64,000 nucleotides of DNA from Rhodopila globiformis (GTDB lineage Bacteria; Pseudomonadota; Alphaproteobacteria; Acetobacterales; Acetobacteraceae): positions 33,533-97,532 of the forward strand of contig NZ_NHRY01000254.1 of NCBI RefSeq assembly GCF_002937115.1, given 5' to 3'. Shown here piece by piece: positions 1-8,664 of this stretch. The notes beneath the pieces were generated by a model that ran no database searches, had not been told where the DNA came from, and was given only the letters and a program-made list of their open reading frames with translations. The translations under genes and the position numbers were made by a program. The stretch's first letter is position 1, and each line of letters begins with the position of its first letter.

Positions 1-366
1 GCGGCGGCGTATGGCCACATCAACGCCACCGACCCGATCACCGGCAAGAAAGTGTGGGAGGTCAACTACAAGTATCCGCCCATGGCCAGCCTGCTGGCGA
101 CCAAGGGCGACCTGCTGTTCGTGCCCGGCGCCGACGGCATGCTGGACGCGCTCGACGCCAAGACCGGGCAGAAGCTCTGGTCGCACAACGATGGCATCGG
201 CCACGACGGCGGGATCATCACCTACGCGGTGAACGGCAAGCAGTACATCGCCGTGACGACCGGCTGGGGCTCCTATGTCTCGCAGAACCTGGCAATCCTG
301 TTCGGCGAGCCGTTCAAGAGCATGCCGATGAACGGCGGCACGCTCAACGTCTACGCGCTGCCGTAG
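1..366 (+). CDS. PQQ-dependent alcohol/methanol dehydrogenase, C-terminal fragment
   Basis: Partial gene: the frame is open from base 1 and ends with TAG at 364-366, giving about 121 residues. The peptide contains two short beta-propeller repeats of the PQQ dehydrogenase type (INATDPITGKKVWEV and LDALDAKTGQKLWSH) and the C-terminal segment with DGGIITYAVNGKQYIAV followed by GWG and a short tail. These enzymes oxidise primary alcohols in the periplasm with pyrroloquinoline quinone as cofactor and pass electrons to a c-type cytochrome. No haem-binding extension is present after the propeller, so it ends like a methanol/ethanol dehydrogenase large subunit and not like a quinohaemoprotein. Substrate cannot be decided from this fragment. 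Confidence 0.88.
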   Translation, partial: AAAYGHINATDPITGKKVWEVNYKYPPMASLLATKGDLLFVPGADGMLDALDAKTGQKLWSHNDGIGHDGGIITYAVNGKQYIAVTTGWGSYVSQNLAILFGEPFKSMPMNGGTLNVYALP

Positions 367-388
367 CGGCGCAGCGTGGCGGCCGGGG

Positions 389-418
389 AACCCACGGTCA
401 TCCGGCCGTGGGTTTTTC
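389..418 (+). terminator. Rho-independent terminator after the PQQ dehydrogenase
   Basis: Stem CCCACGG (391-397) pairs with CCGTGGG (406-412) across an 8-base loop, extended by AA/TT, and is followed directly by a run of five T. It lies 22 bases after the stop codon of the dehydrogenase, so it ends that transcript. Confidence 0.8.
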
Positions 419-541
419 GTTGCGGCATGACGGGGGTGGTGCGTTCGATCGGCATGTGCAACTACAGCATGCGGTGATACGGCCCGGCCGCCGCGGCAGC
501 GGTGCCCACTGTTCTCCGGCGGTGCTTGCCGCACCGGCCGA

Positions 542-712
542 TTTTCAACACGGAGGGAGCGAAGGATTCACGGAAGGCCACGAAGACATTCCGGAAAAAC
601 AACACTCTCGGCCGGTTGGCTTCATGCGGCAATGCCGGGCGCTTCGCGCGAAGCGCAACGTTATTCTTCTCCGTGGCGCTTCGTGGACTCTTCGTTTTCT
701 CCGTGTTGAAAT
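542..712. repeat. Large imperfect inverted repeat (REP-like dispersed element)
   Basis: Left arm 542-587 starts TTTTCAACACGGAG; right arm 669-712 ends CTCCGTGTTGAAAT. Over about 44 bases the arms match at roughly three quarters of positions in inverted orientation, separated by about 80 bases. It fills most of the 475-base stretch between the PQQ gene and the photolyase gene, where I see no credible coding sequence. The CACGGAG wording resembles dispersed intergenic repeats found in many bacterial genomes. A related but different element is at 5113-5208. Confidence 0.6.
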
Positions 713-841
713 GCGGTGTCAGCCACGCCCCGGCCCCATCTGGGTTGGCAAGCCGGCCCGGCCGAGCCTGCGGTGCGTCACCCCGCACATCCAGAACAGA
801 TATTAAATTATCCCAACAAACTGGAACAGCAACCCCACCCC

Positions 842-2287
842 TCACGCCTCCGACCGGATCCGCCGGAACGCCGTCAGCGCCCGTTCCCGCCCGGCGCCCA
901 GGTCGACGACCGGTTCCGGATAGGTCTGGCCAAGCGTGATCCCGGCCTGCGATAGGACCGGCCGCGGCGCCTCCCACGGCGCATGGATGTGGCGCGCCTC
1001 CAGCCTGGCCAGCTCCGGCACCCAGCGGCGCACATAGTCGCCCTCGGGATCAAACTTGCGTCCTTGCAGCACCGGATTGAAGATGCGGAACCATGGCGAG
1101 GCGTCGGCGCCGCAGCCCGCCACCCACTGCCAGTTGCCGGCATTGTTCGCCAGGTCCGCGTCCACCAGCGTGTCCCAGAACCAGGCCTCGCCCTGCTGCC
1201 ACGGGATCAGCAGGTGCTTCACCAGGAAGCTGCCGACGATCATGCGCACCCGGTTGTGCATCCAGCCGATCCGCCACAGCTGGCGCATCCCGGCATCGAC
1301 GATCGGCACGCCGGTGCGGCCCTGCTGCCATGCCGCGAGGCCCGCCGGGTCGTCGCGCCAGGGCATGGCGGCAAACGCCGGCTTCAGCGGCGCGTCGGGC
1401 AGGATCGGGTGGTGCCACAGCAGGTTGGCGCAGAATTCCCGCCACAGCAGTTCCCGGATCAACAGCTCCCGGCCCTTGCCGCCGGGGCCGCGCTGCGCCA
1501 TGTGCCACAGTTGCACGACCGAGATCTCGCCGAAATGCAGGTGCGGCGACAGCATCGAGGTGCCGTCGTCGGCCGGCCGATCGCGCGCGGCGGGATAGGC
1601 GCCAAGGCCGTGCCGCAGGAAGGCTTCGGCGCGCTCCAGGGCGCCATGCTCGCCCGGCGTCCAGGCCGCGCGCAGGCCCGCCGCCCAGTCGGGCTTCGCC
1701 GGCAGCAGGTCCCAGTCGCCGAGCCGCTCCGAGTCCCGCGCCGCGGCACGCAGGCTGCGCGGCGCCGGCAGCGGCGGCTTCGGGCCACCCAGCGCGAGGC
1801 AGGCGTTGGCGAACGGCGTATAGACGCCATAGGCGCCGCCGGCCTTGGTGCGGATCGACTCGGGATTGAACAGCGTGGTCGTGCGCATCCGGTGCAGGCG
1901 CGCGCCCTGGCTGCCCAGCGCCTCCGCCGCCGCCTGGTCGATCCGGCGCGCCCAGGGATCCGCCATGCCGCCGGTGAAGACGTCCGCCGCCCCGCTCTCG
2001 CCAACCAGGCCGGACAGGACCGCCACGCTGTCGCCGCGGCGCAGCACGAGCCGGGCGTCGAGCCCTTCCAGCGCCTGTCCCAGCGCCGCCAGGCTGTGGT
2101 GCAGCCACCAGCGCGCCGCGCCGCCGGGCTTCCAGGCGCCGGAGGCGGCATCGTCCAGGATGAACACCGGCAGGACCGGGCGTCCGGTCTCAACGGCGGC
2201 GTACAGTGCGGCGTGGTCGGCAAGGCGCAGGTCGTTGCGGAACCACAGGATGGCGGGTCGATCGGCGGCTTTGGTCATGGCTCCCAT
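842..2287 (-). CDS. phrB: Deoxyribodipyrimidine photolyase (CPD photolyase, class I type)
   Basis: 481 residues, the usual length of the photolyase/cryptochrome family. The N-terminal Rossmann domain begins with ILWFRNDLRLADH, a family hallmark. The C-terminal FAD-binding domain carries GVPIVDAGMRQLW, GWMHNRVRM and the DADLANNAGNWQWVAGCG segment followed by FNPVLQGRKFDP. The enzyme uses blue or near-UV light and reduced FAD to split cyclobutane pyrimidine dimers in DNA. The start could be ATG at 2287 or the ATG at 2278; both are weakly supported by purine-rich sequence. It is separated from the next minus-strand gene by 57 bases and may share its transcript. FRNDLR is typical of CPD photolyases and bacterial cryptochromes, but repair specificity is inferred from family only. 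Confidence 0.93.
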   Translation of the reverse strand: MGAMTKAADRPAILWFRNDLRLADHAALYAAVETGRPVLPVFILDDAASGAWKPGGAARWWLHHSLAALGQALEGLDARLVLRRGDSVAVLSGLVGESGAADVFTGGMADPWARRIDQAAAEALGSQGARLHRMRTTTLFNPESIRTKAGGAYGVYTPFANACLALGGPKPPLPAPRSLRAAARDSERLGDWDLLPAKPDWAAGLRAAWTPGEHGALERAEAFLRHGLGAYPAARDRPADDGTSMLSPHLHFGEISVVQLWHMAQRGPGGKGRELLIRELLWREFCANLLWHHPILPDAPLKPAFAAMPWRDDPAGLAAWQQGRTGVPIVDAGMRQLWRIGWMHNRVRMIVGSFLVKHLLIPWQQGEAWFWDTLVDADLANNAGNWQWVAGCGADASPWFRIFNPVLQGRKFDPEGDYVRRWVPELARLEARHIHAPWEAPRPVLSQAGITLGQTYPEPVVDLGAGRERALTAFRRIRSEA

Positions 2288-2344
2288 GTAGCGATGGTTC
2301 CGGCGGCGTCATCCGGAAATCGCGTCGGAGCCGCACCGCCCCAA

Positions 2345-3199
2345 TCAGTCCGGATCGGGGCCGGTGACTGCGGCATAGCCGCTGCCGAAGGCCGCGTCGC
2401 GCTGCCGGAAGGCGTGCTTGACGCCGTGCTCGCGCATCGTCTCGCGGAAGGCGCGTGCCTTGGGGGCGAGATGGCCGCGGGCGTCGATCTCGGCGCCGAT
2501 GCGCTGGGCGGTGCGCGCGCCCATCAGCTCCAGGCCCAGGTTGACGATCCGCTTGTTGGCCGACAACAGGTGCGGATCGACCAGGCCCATGCGGTTGGCC
2601 AGCCGCATCACCTCGGCCTGCAACTGGTCCGCCGGATAGGATTTCAGCGCCAGGCCGATGGCGGCGGCGTCCTTGCCGGTCAGGCTGTCGCCGGTCAGCA
2701 GCAGCCGCTTCGCCCATTGCGGGCCACAGTGATACAGCCACATCGAGCCGGGCGGCGTGCCGAGGTCGCGCGTCGGCGGAAAGCCGATGCGGGCATCGTC
2801 GGCGACGATGATCATGTCGCAGAACCAGGCCAGCTCGGTGCCGATGCCGATGCAGGTTCCATGCACCTGCGCAATGACCGGCTTGTGCATGTCGAAGATC
2901 TGGATGCGCAGCCGCTGGCCTTGCTCCAGCCGCCAGACGTCGTCGTCGATTTCCTGCCGCCCGCGATACTCCGGGCCGCGGCCGCTGGAGTATTCGGTCA
3001 GATCGGCGCCGGCGCAGAAATGCGGGCCGGCGCCGCGCAGCACGACGCAGTGCACCGCGTTGTGCTCGTCGGCCTCCAGCAGCGCGGCATTCAGTTCGCG
3101 CAGCAGCGCGCCGCTCAGGGCGTTGCGGCGCTCGGGCCGGTTCAGCGTGAGGATCGCGGTGGTGCCGCTGACCTCGTAGGTGATCTGCTCGAAATCCAT
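2345..3199 (-). CDS. Enoyl-CoA hydratase/isomerase (crotonase) family protein
   Basis: 284 residues. The start at 3199 is chosen because GGAGGA sits 8 bases upstream on the coding strand and the protein then begins MDFEQITYEV, followed by the family opening AILTLNRPERRNALS. The oxyanion-hole strand HFCAGADL and the helix VHGTCIGIGTELAW are present. The Glu of GTELAW matches the first catalytic Glu of enoyl-CoA hydratase. The segment that normally carries the second Glu (PE before the LG.PPG turn) reads PPTRDLGTPPGS, so that Glu is absent. The protein may therefore not be a standard hydratase; isomerase, hydrolase or other crotonase chemistry is possible. Acts on an acyl-CoA in the cytoplasm; the substrate is unknown. 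Confidence 0.85.
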   Translation of the reverse strand: MDFEQITYEVSGTTAILTLNRPERRNALSGALLRELNAALLEADEHNAVHCVVLRGAGPHFCAGADLTEYSSGRGPEYRGRQEIDDDVWRLEQGQRLRIQIFDMHKPVIAQVHGTCIGIGTELAWFCDMIIVADDARIGFPPTRDLGTPPGSMWLYHCGPQWAKRLLLTGDSLTGKDAAAIGLALKSYPADQLQAEVMRLANRMGLVDPHLLSANKRIVNLGLELMGARTAQRIGAEIDARGHLAPKARAFRETMREHGVKHAFRQRDAAFGSGYAAVTGPDPD

Positions 3200-3510
3200 G
3201 CTGTCCGTCCTCCGGTTGATTTTTTGCTGTGCCGATCTGTGTTGCTTCATGGCGGCGCCATCGGCGGTTGGCAAGGTTGGGCCGGCGATGCCGCGATGTC
3301 GAGGACGTGTCTTGGACCCGCGGCCTTGCATCACCACCATGAGAGCACGCGCATTCGGCAGGCTTTGTGGTCCGTGCCGATTGCGCCGGTGCCCGCCGGC
3401 CAAGGTCCTGGCTCGACCGCTGCGGGCGAAGAGTCAGTCGTTTCCGGAACGTCATCGGTTCCTGCCGCATCGGCGGAATCGCCGGAGACGGAGAGGCAAG
3501 AGGTGGCAAG

Positions 3511-3897
3511 ATGAGCCGTGTTTTCCCGCGTCTGGCCGCGACCGTCCTGCTGGTGACGCTGACCGCGGGCTGCGCGGCCGGGGGGCCGTACGGCTATGGC
3601 TACGGTTACGGCTATGGCGCTCCCTACGGCTATGGCTATCCCTATGGCTATGGCTATCCCTATGGCTATGGCTATCCGTTCGGCCTCGGCTTTGGTTACG
3701 GGGTGTGGGGAGGGCGCTACTACGGCGGCTATTATCATCATTTCCATCCCGGTTTCGCCGGCCCGCGCGGCTACGGGCGCTTTGGCGGGTTCCATGGCGG
3801 CGAGTTCCATGGCGGCGGGTTCCACGGCGGTGGGTTCCACGGCGGTGGGTTCCACGGCGGCGGGTTCCACGGCGGCGGGTTCGGGGGGCACCACTGA
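3511..3897 (+). CDS. Gly/Tyr/His-rich small lipoprotein
   Basis: 128 residues. The start at 3511 gives a short basic N-terminus, a hydrophobic stretch and the lipobox LTAGC, so the mature protein would begin at a lipidated Cys. The rest is low complexity: a block of [13 protein letters not shown] repeats, a short aromatic stretch with HHFHP, and a C-terminal run of FHGGG units ending GGHH. Such proteins are seen in Acetobacteraceae and other alphaproteobacteria without known function; the His/Gly tail could bind metal, which is inference only. The 311 bases between the divergent crotonase start and this gene hold no other gene that I can support. Confidence 0.7.
   Translation: MSRVFPRLAATVLLVTLTAGCAAGGPYGYGYGYGYGAPYGYGYPYGYGYPYGYGYPFGLGFGYGVWGGRYYGGYYHHFHPGFAGPRGYGRFGGFHGGEFHGGGFHGGGFHGGGFHGGGFHGGGFGGHH
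3786..3882 (+). repeat. 15-bp tandem repeat coding FHGGG units
   Basis: About six copies of GGCGGCGGGTTCCAC with single-base variants, in frame inside the lipoprotein gene. An 18-bp repeat TATGGCTATGGCTATCCC lies upstream in the same gene around 3631-3680. Both are likely to vary in copy number between strains. Confidence 0.85.
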
Positions 3898-4030
3898 CCG
3901 GCATCGTCAGGCCGGTTGACGCGCGCGCTGTGCCTTCCGCTCCTGGCCCCGTGTGAACCGGCCGATATCCATCCTGCAGACGGCACGCCCCGCTGCGTTC
4001 CGTGCCCATGCTCACAGCATTGCGCACGAT

Positions 4031-4057
4031 CATATAATTGACGGGGTCAACTATATG
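4031..4057. promoter_or_regulatory. Near-perfect palindromic operator upstream of the MarR-GNAT gene
   Basis: Left arm CATATAATTGAC (4031-4042) and right arm GTCAACTATATG (4046-4057) are inverted copies with 11 of 12 bases matching around a GGG centre. The TTGAC/GTCAA core is typical of MarR-family sites. A perfect TATAAT lies inside the left arm at 4033-4038 and could be the -10 element of the downstream gene, so binding would block its promoter. It lies 28 bases before the start codon at 4086, which suggests autoregulation. Confidence 0.7.
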
Positions 4058-4085
4058 GCTAACCTCCATCCAGGGAGGGATCAGC

Positions 4086-5018
4086 ATGCGCCGGCAGCCC
4101 GTTCCATCACCAACCGAAACGGTCGCGGCGGTGCGCGGGTTCAGCCGGTTCTACATGCGCCAACTTGGCCTGCTGGACGAAGGGCTGCTGCACAGCGGCT
4201 TCCAGCTGACCGAGGCCCGCATCCTGTATGAACTGGCCTGCGGCACCACGCTGACGGCAACGCAGCTTTGCCGCGATCTCGGGCTGGACGCGGGCTACCT
4301 CAGCCGCATCCTGAAATCATTCGAAATGCGGGGCCTGATCAGCCGATCGGCCGCGCCGCACGATGGCCGGCAGTCGGTCATCGCCCTGACCGAGGCCGGC
4401 CGTGCCGCATTCGCGCCGCTGGACCGCGCGTCGCAGCAGCAGGTCCTGTCGATGATCGGGCGCATGGCGCCGGCGCAGATGGCGGACCTGATCGGCGCCA
4501 TGCAGACCGTCGAGCGGCTGATGCGTCACGACGCGCCGGCGCCGTGTGTGCTCCGGCCGCCGCGTCTCGGCGACATCGGCTGGATCATCCACCGGCAGGC
4601 GGTGCTGTACAACGCGGAATACGGCTGGGACGAAAGCTTCGAGGCGCTGCTCGCTCAGATCTTTGCCGAAATGATGCCGGCATTCGACCCGCGCCACGAC
4701 GGCGGCTGGATCGTCGAGCAGGACGGCGCGGTCATGGGATCGGTCTTCGTCGTCCGCGTCTCCGACGCCGTGGCGAAGCTGCGGCTGCTGTATCTCGAAC
4801 CGGCGGTGCGCGGAACCGGCCTCGGGCGGCGGCTGGTCGGGGAATGCATCCGTTTTGCCAAAGAAAAGGGATACCGGACCATCACGTTGTGGACAAACGA
4901 TGTGCTGGTGCCGGCCCGGCGGATCTACCAGCAGGCCGGGTTCCGCTGCGTGGCGGCGGAACCGCAGCGCGCGTTCGGCCAGGACGTCGTCAGCGAGACC
5001 TGGGAACTGGCACTGTAA
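4086..5018 (+). CDS. MarR-family regulator fused to a GNAT acetyltransferase
   Basis: 310 residues, a known fusion family. The start at 4086 is chosen for the GGGAGGGA ribosome site 5-10 bases upstream. Residues about 10-145 form a MarR winged helix: LTEARILYELA, TATQLCRDLGLDAGYLSRILKSFE as the recognition helix region, and DGRQSVIALTEAGRAAF in the wing. Residues about 165-308 form a GNAT fold, with LRLLYLEPAVRGTGLGRRLV as the acetyl-CoA site (RGTGLG) and TLWTND / ARRIYQQAGF further on. The protein probably senses or acetylates a small molecule and represses its own promoter through the palindrome at 4031-4057. No adjacent same-strand gene reveals its substrate. Confidence 0.9.
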   Translation: MRRQPVPSPTETVAAVRGFSRFYMRQLGLLDEGLLHSGFQLTEARILYELACGTTLTATQLCRDLGLDAGYLSRILKSFEMRGLISRSAAPHDGRQSVIALTEAGRAAFAPLDRASQQQVLSMIGRMAPAQMADLIGAMQTVERLMRHDAPAPCVLRPPRLGDIGWIIHRQAVLYNAEYGWDESFEALLAQIFAEMMPAFDPRHDGGWIVEQDGAVMGSVFVVRVSDAVAKLRLLYLEPAVRGTGLGRRLVGECIRFAKEKGYRTITLWTNDVLVPARRIYQQAGFRCVAAEPQRAFGQDVVSETWELAL

Positions 5019-5112
5019 TATCAACGATCCGGACCAGTGACCTGTCCTGGGTTGTGCCGCGGTGATCGGTTCGGGCCGCCCTGTCTGCATGACCAGTCCA
5101 GCACGATCATAC

Positions 5113-5208
5113 CATTTGTGTTCATTCGTGGTCGATTTTCAAAACGATCTCAGCCCCGGTGTGGGTGTCTGGTTGCGGCATGAAAACAACCATAAATGTA
5201 CACAAATG
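5113..5208. repeat. Imperfect inverted repeat, second dispersed-element type
   Basis: Left arm 5113-5141 begins CATTTGTGTTCATTCGTGG; the inverse of right arm 5180-5208 begins CATTTGTGTACATTTATGG. The first 20 bases match at 17 positions, followed by a TTTTCA block shifted by one base. It sits in the 418-base gap between the MarR-GNAT gene and the RND pump gene, which converge here. No protein-coding gene is supported in the rest of the gap. Confidence 0.6.
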
Positions 5209-5436
5209 TTCTCCGGTTTCAACCGCTCTGCCCCGTAACGGACATTGGCCGGCGAGACCGGCTCCCGCCATGCCGAAGCGAAAGCCGCTGACGGTCCGGC
5301 CCTCAGTACGCCAGAACGGCGCGCCCCCACCGGGATGCGCGCCGCCCTTGCTGAATCGCCGCACCTTTTGCGGCTCCTTTCCCTCGACAGAACGGGCGCG
5401 GGTTCCGGCCGGCATCGCCTTCCCCGCGCCCCTCCC

Positions 5437-8400
5437 TCACGCCTCCACGGTCTGCTGCACCAGCACGCGCTCCGGATCACGCAGCACCACGTAGATCGCC
5501 GGGATCACCAGCACCGTCAGCAACGTTGACGACGCCAGCCCGAACAGCAACGAGATCGCCAGCCCCTGGAAGATCGGGTCGCTCAGGATCGTCGCCGCCC
5601 CGATCATCGCCGACAGCGCGGTCAGCAAAATCGGCTTGAAGCGGATCGCCCCGGCCTCCAGCACCACCTGCCGCAGCGTCATCCCGGCCTGCGGCGTGTG
5701 GCGGATGAAGTCGATCAGCAGGATCGAGTTACGCACGATAATCCCCGCCAGCGCGATGAAGCCGATCATCGAGGTCGCGGTGAACGGCGCGCCGAACAGC
5801 CAGTGGCCGAACACGATGCCGATCAGCGTCAATGGCACCGGCACCAGCACCAGCAGCGGCAACTTGAAGCTGCCGAACTGCGCCACCACCAGCACGTAGA
5901 TCCCCACCAGCGCCACCATGAACGCCCCGCCCATGTCGCGGAAGGTGACGTAGGTGATCTCCCACTCGCCGTCCCACAGGATCGACGGCTTCGACTCGTC
6001 GTCCGGCTGGCCGCGCAAGGAAACCGTCGGCCGCGGCAGCTTGCCCCAGTCGTGCGCCTCGACCGCCTTGTCGACCGCCAGCATGCCGTAGATCGGCGCC
6101 TCGAACCGGCCGGCCAGCTCGGCCATCACCATGTCGGCGAAGTGCCCGTCGCGGCGGAACAGCACGCGGCTGCCCATCTCGTTCTTGGCCTGCACCACCT
6201 CGCCCAGTTCGACCACGCCGCGAGCACCCGGCAGGGTGTTGGCCGGCACCGGCGTGGAGGCAAGCTGCTCCGTCCAGCTCTGGTCGCGCTTCGGCAGGCC
6301 GACGACGATGTCCAGCGGATAGCGGTCCTCGCCGCGGTAGGAGTAGCCAACCGGCAGGCCACCGAACAGCGCCTGTATGGTGTCGTACACGTCGCTCTGC
6401 TCGACGCCGAAGTATTCCAGCCGGTCCTGGTCGATCGAGATGCGCAGCCGCGGCCGCGGATGGCCGAAGCTGTCATCGACATCGACGATGAACGGCACGC
6501 TGCGGAAGATCTTCTTCAGTTCCTGCGCGGTGGCCAGGCGGGTGGCTTCATCGGGGCCATACACCTCGGCCAGCAGCGTCGCCAGGACGGGCGGGCCGGG
6601 CGGCACTTCCACCACCTTGATCACGCTGCCCGCGGGCAGCTTCAATTCCGCGTCCAGGCGATGCCGCAGATCCAGCGCGATGGCATGGCTGCTGCGGTCG
6701 CGCTGTTCCTTCGGCTGCAACTGGACATGCAGCTCGCCCAGTTCCGGCGATTGCCGCAGGTAGTAGTGGCGCACCAGGCCGTTGAAGTCGAACGGCTGCG
6801 CGGTGCCGGCATAGGCCTGCATCTCGGTGACCTCCGGCAGTGCGCGGGCGACGCGGTCGGCGGCGAACAGCGCCTGTTCCGTCGTCTCCAGGCTGCTGCC
6901 TTCGGGCAGGTCCACCAGCACCGTCAGCTCCGACTTGTTGTCGAACGGCAGCAGCTTGACCGTCACCGCCTCGAAATAGAACGCCGAGCAGGCGACCAGC
7001 GTGGCGCCGCCGACGAGCAGCAGGAAGGTCCACGCCCGCTTGCGGCTGGCGACCAGCGGGGTGGCGACGAAGCGGTAGACCCGGCCGAACCAGCCCTTGT
7101 CATGCCGTCCCGCGTGGCCGTGCAGCGGCGTTTTCGGCGCCAGCTTCAGCATCATCCAGGGCGCGATCACCATGGCGACGACGAACGAGATCATCATCGC
7201 CGCCGAGGCGTTCGCCGGGATCGGCGCCATGTACGGCCCCATCAGCCCAGAGACGAACAGCATCGGCAACAGCGCCGCGACGACGGTCAGGGTGGCGACG
7301 ACGGTCGGGTTGCCGACTTCCGCCACCGCCTCGATCGCCGCCTGGGCGCGGCCGCGTTTGTCGCCCATCGCCCAGTGGCGGGCGATGTTCTCCACCACCA
7401 CGATGGCGTCGTCCACCAGGATACCGATCGAGAAGATCAGCGCGAACAGGCTGACGCGGTTGATCGTGTAGCCCATCGTCTTGGAGGCGAACATCGTCAT
7501 CAAGATGGTGGTCGGGATCACCACCAACGTCACGACGCCCTCGCGCCAGCCGATGGCGAAGGCGATCAGCACGACGATCGAGACGGTCGCCAGCGCCAGG
7601 TGGAACAGCAGTTCGTTCGCCTTGTCGTTGGCGGTGGTGCCATAGTCGCGGGTGATGTTGACCGAGACGTCGGACGGCACCAGCGTCCCTTCCAGGGTCT
7701 TGAGCCGCTCGCGCACCGCCGCCGACATCACCACCGCGTTGGCGCCCGGGCGCTTGGCCAGCGCCAGGCTGACCGCCGGGGCGCGGTGCCAGGTGCCGGA
7801 CTTGTCGCGGGTGATGTTCCAGACGCGCGCATCCACGGGACTCGTGCCCACCACCACGCGCGCCACGTCGCGCACATAGACCGGCCGCCCGTCGCGCGTG
7901 CCGATCAGCAGCAGGCCGATGTCGGGCACGCCCAGCAGGGTCTGGCCTGCGGCGACCGAGCGCTCCACCCCGGCGTCGCGCACGTGCCCGGCGACGAAGG
8001 AGCGGTTGGCGTCGCGCACCTTGGCGACCAGTTGCTGCAAGGTGACGCCGAACAGCGACAGCTTCTCGGGATCGGGCTCGACGCGGATTTCCTCGGGATC
8101 GTCGCCGGCAATGTAGGTGATCCCCATGTCCGGGATCTTCACCAGCTCGGTCTGCAGCTTCTGCGCCAGTTGCGTCAGGTCCGCCTGGGTCCAGCGATTG
8201 GCGGCGTCCGGCTTCGGCGACAGGGTCAGCACCATCACCGCGACGTCGTTGATGCCGCGGCCCACCACCAGCGGCCTTGGGATGCCGATGGGGATGCGGT
8301 CCAGGTTGTTGCCGATCTTGTTGTTCACGCGCAGGACGGCGTCGTCCTCGTTGGTGCCGACGACGAAGCGCGCCGTCACCATCACCTGGTCGTCCTGCGT

Positions 8401-8664
8401 CTGGCTGTAGATATGCTCGACGCCGGGGATGGCGGTCAGGATGGTTTCCAGCGGCTTTGTCACCAGCTCCGCCGCGTCGGCGGCATGCAGGCCGTTGGTG
8501 GACACCATCACGTCCACCATCGGCACGTGGATCTGCGGATCCTCCTCGCGCGGGATGGTCAGGATGGCGATCAGCCCGACGGCCAGCGCCGCGAGCAGAA
8601 ACAATGGCGTCAGCGGCGAGCGGAGCGTCGCCTTCGTCAGCCGTCCGGAGAGACCGAGGTTCAT
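5437..8664 (-). CDS. RND-family efflux permease
   Basis: 1075 residues, the usual size for a resistance-nodulation-division inner-membrane pump. A single N-terminal membrane span (LTPLFLLAALAVGLIAIL) precedes the IPREEDPQIHVP segment, then a periplasmic porter domain. The central membrane block contains GILVDDAIVVVENIARHW, whose paired Asp in TM4 form the proton relay. A second porter domain and a C-terminal membrane block (GFIALAGIIVRNSILLIDF) complete the internal duplication. Its start overlaps the end of the membrane fusion protein gene by 4 bases (ATGA), so both are translated together. Because the operon begins with a persulfide-sensor-like ArsR protein and a rhodanese, the substrate may be a reactive sulfur species or related stress product; this is inference. 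Confidence 0.92.
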   Translation of the reverse strand: MNLGLSGRLTKATLRSPLTPLFLLAALAVGLIAILTIPREEDPQIHVPMVDVMVSTNGLHAADAAELVTKPLETILTAIPGVEHIYSQTQDDQVMVTARFVVGTNEDDAVLRVNNKIGNNLDRIPIGIPRPLVVGRGINDVAVMVLTLSPKPDAANRWTQADLTQLAQKLQTELVKIPDMGITYIAGDDPEEIRVEPDPEKLSLFGVTLQQLVAKVRDANRSFVAGHVRDAGVERSVAAGQTLLGVPDIGLLLIGTRDGRPVYVRDVARVVVGTSPVDARVWNITRDKSGTWHRAPAVSLALAKRPGANAVVMSAAVRERLKTLEGTLVPSDVSVNITRDYGTTANDKANELLFHLALATVSIVVLIAFAIGWREGVVTLVVIPTTILMTMFASKTMGYTINRVSLFALIFSIGILVDDAIVVVENIARHWAMGDKRGRAQAAIEAVAEVGNPTVVATLTVVAALLPMLFVSGLMGPYMAPIPANASAAMMISFVVAMVIAPWMMLKLAPKTPLHGHAGRHDKGWFGRVYRFVATPLVASRKRAWTFLLLVGGATLVACSAFYFEAVTVKLLPFDNKSELTVLVDLPEGSSLETTEQALFAADRVARALPEVTEMQAYAGTAQPFDFNGLVRHYYLRQSPELGELHVQLQPKEQRDRSSHAIALDLRHRLDAELKLPAGSVIKVVEVPPGPPVLATLLAEVYGPDEATRLATAQELKKIFRSVPFIVDVDDSFGHPRPRLRISIDQDRLEYFGVEQSDVYDTIQALFGGLPVGYSYRGEDRYPLDIVVGLPKRDQSWTEQLASTPVPANTLPGARGVVELGEVVQAKNEMGSRVLFRRDGHFADMVMAELAGRFEAPIYGMLAVDKAVEAHDWGKLPRPTVSLRGQPDDESKPSILWDGEWEITYVTFRDMGGAFMVALVGIYVLVVAQFGSFKLPLLVLVPVPLTLIGIVFGHWLFGAPFTATSMIGFIALAGIIVRNSILLIDFIRHTPQAGMTLRQVVLEAGAIRFKPILLTALSAMIGAATILSDPIFQGLAISLLFGLASSTLLTVLVIPAIYVVLRDPERVLVQQTVEA

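Noticed and set aside
983..3514. Long plus-strand open frame over the photolyase and crotonase genes
   Set aside because: It spans two clear minus-strand genes and has the composition of a complementary shadow.
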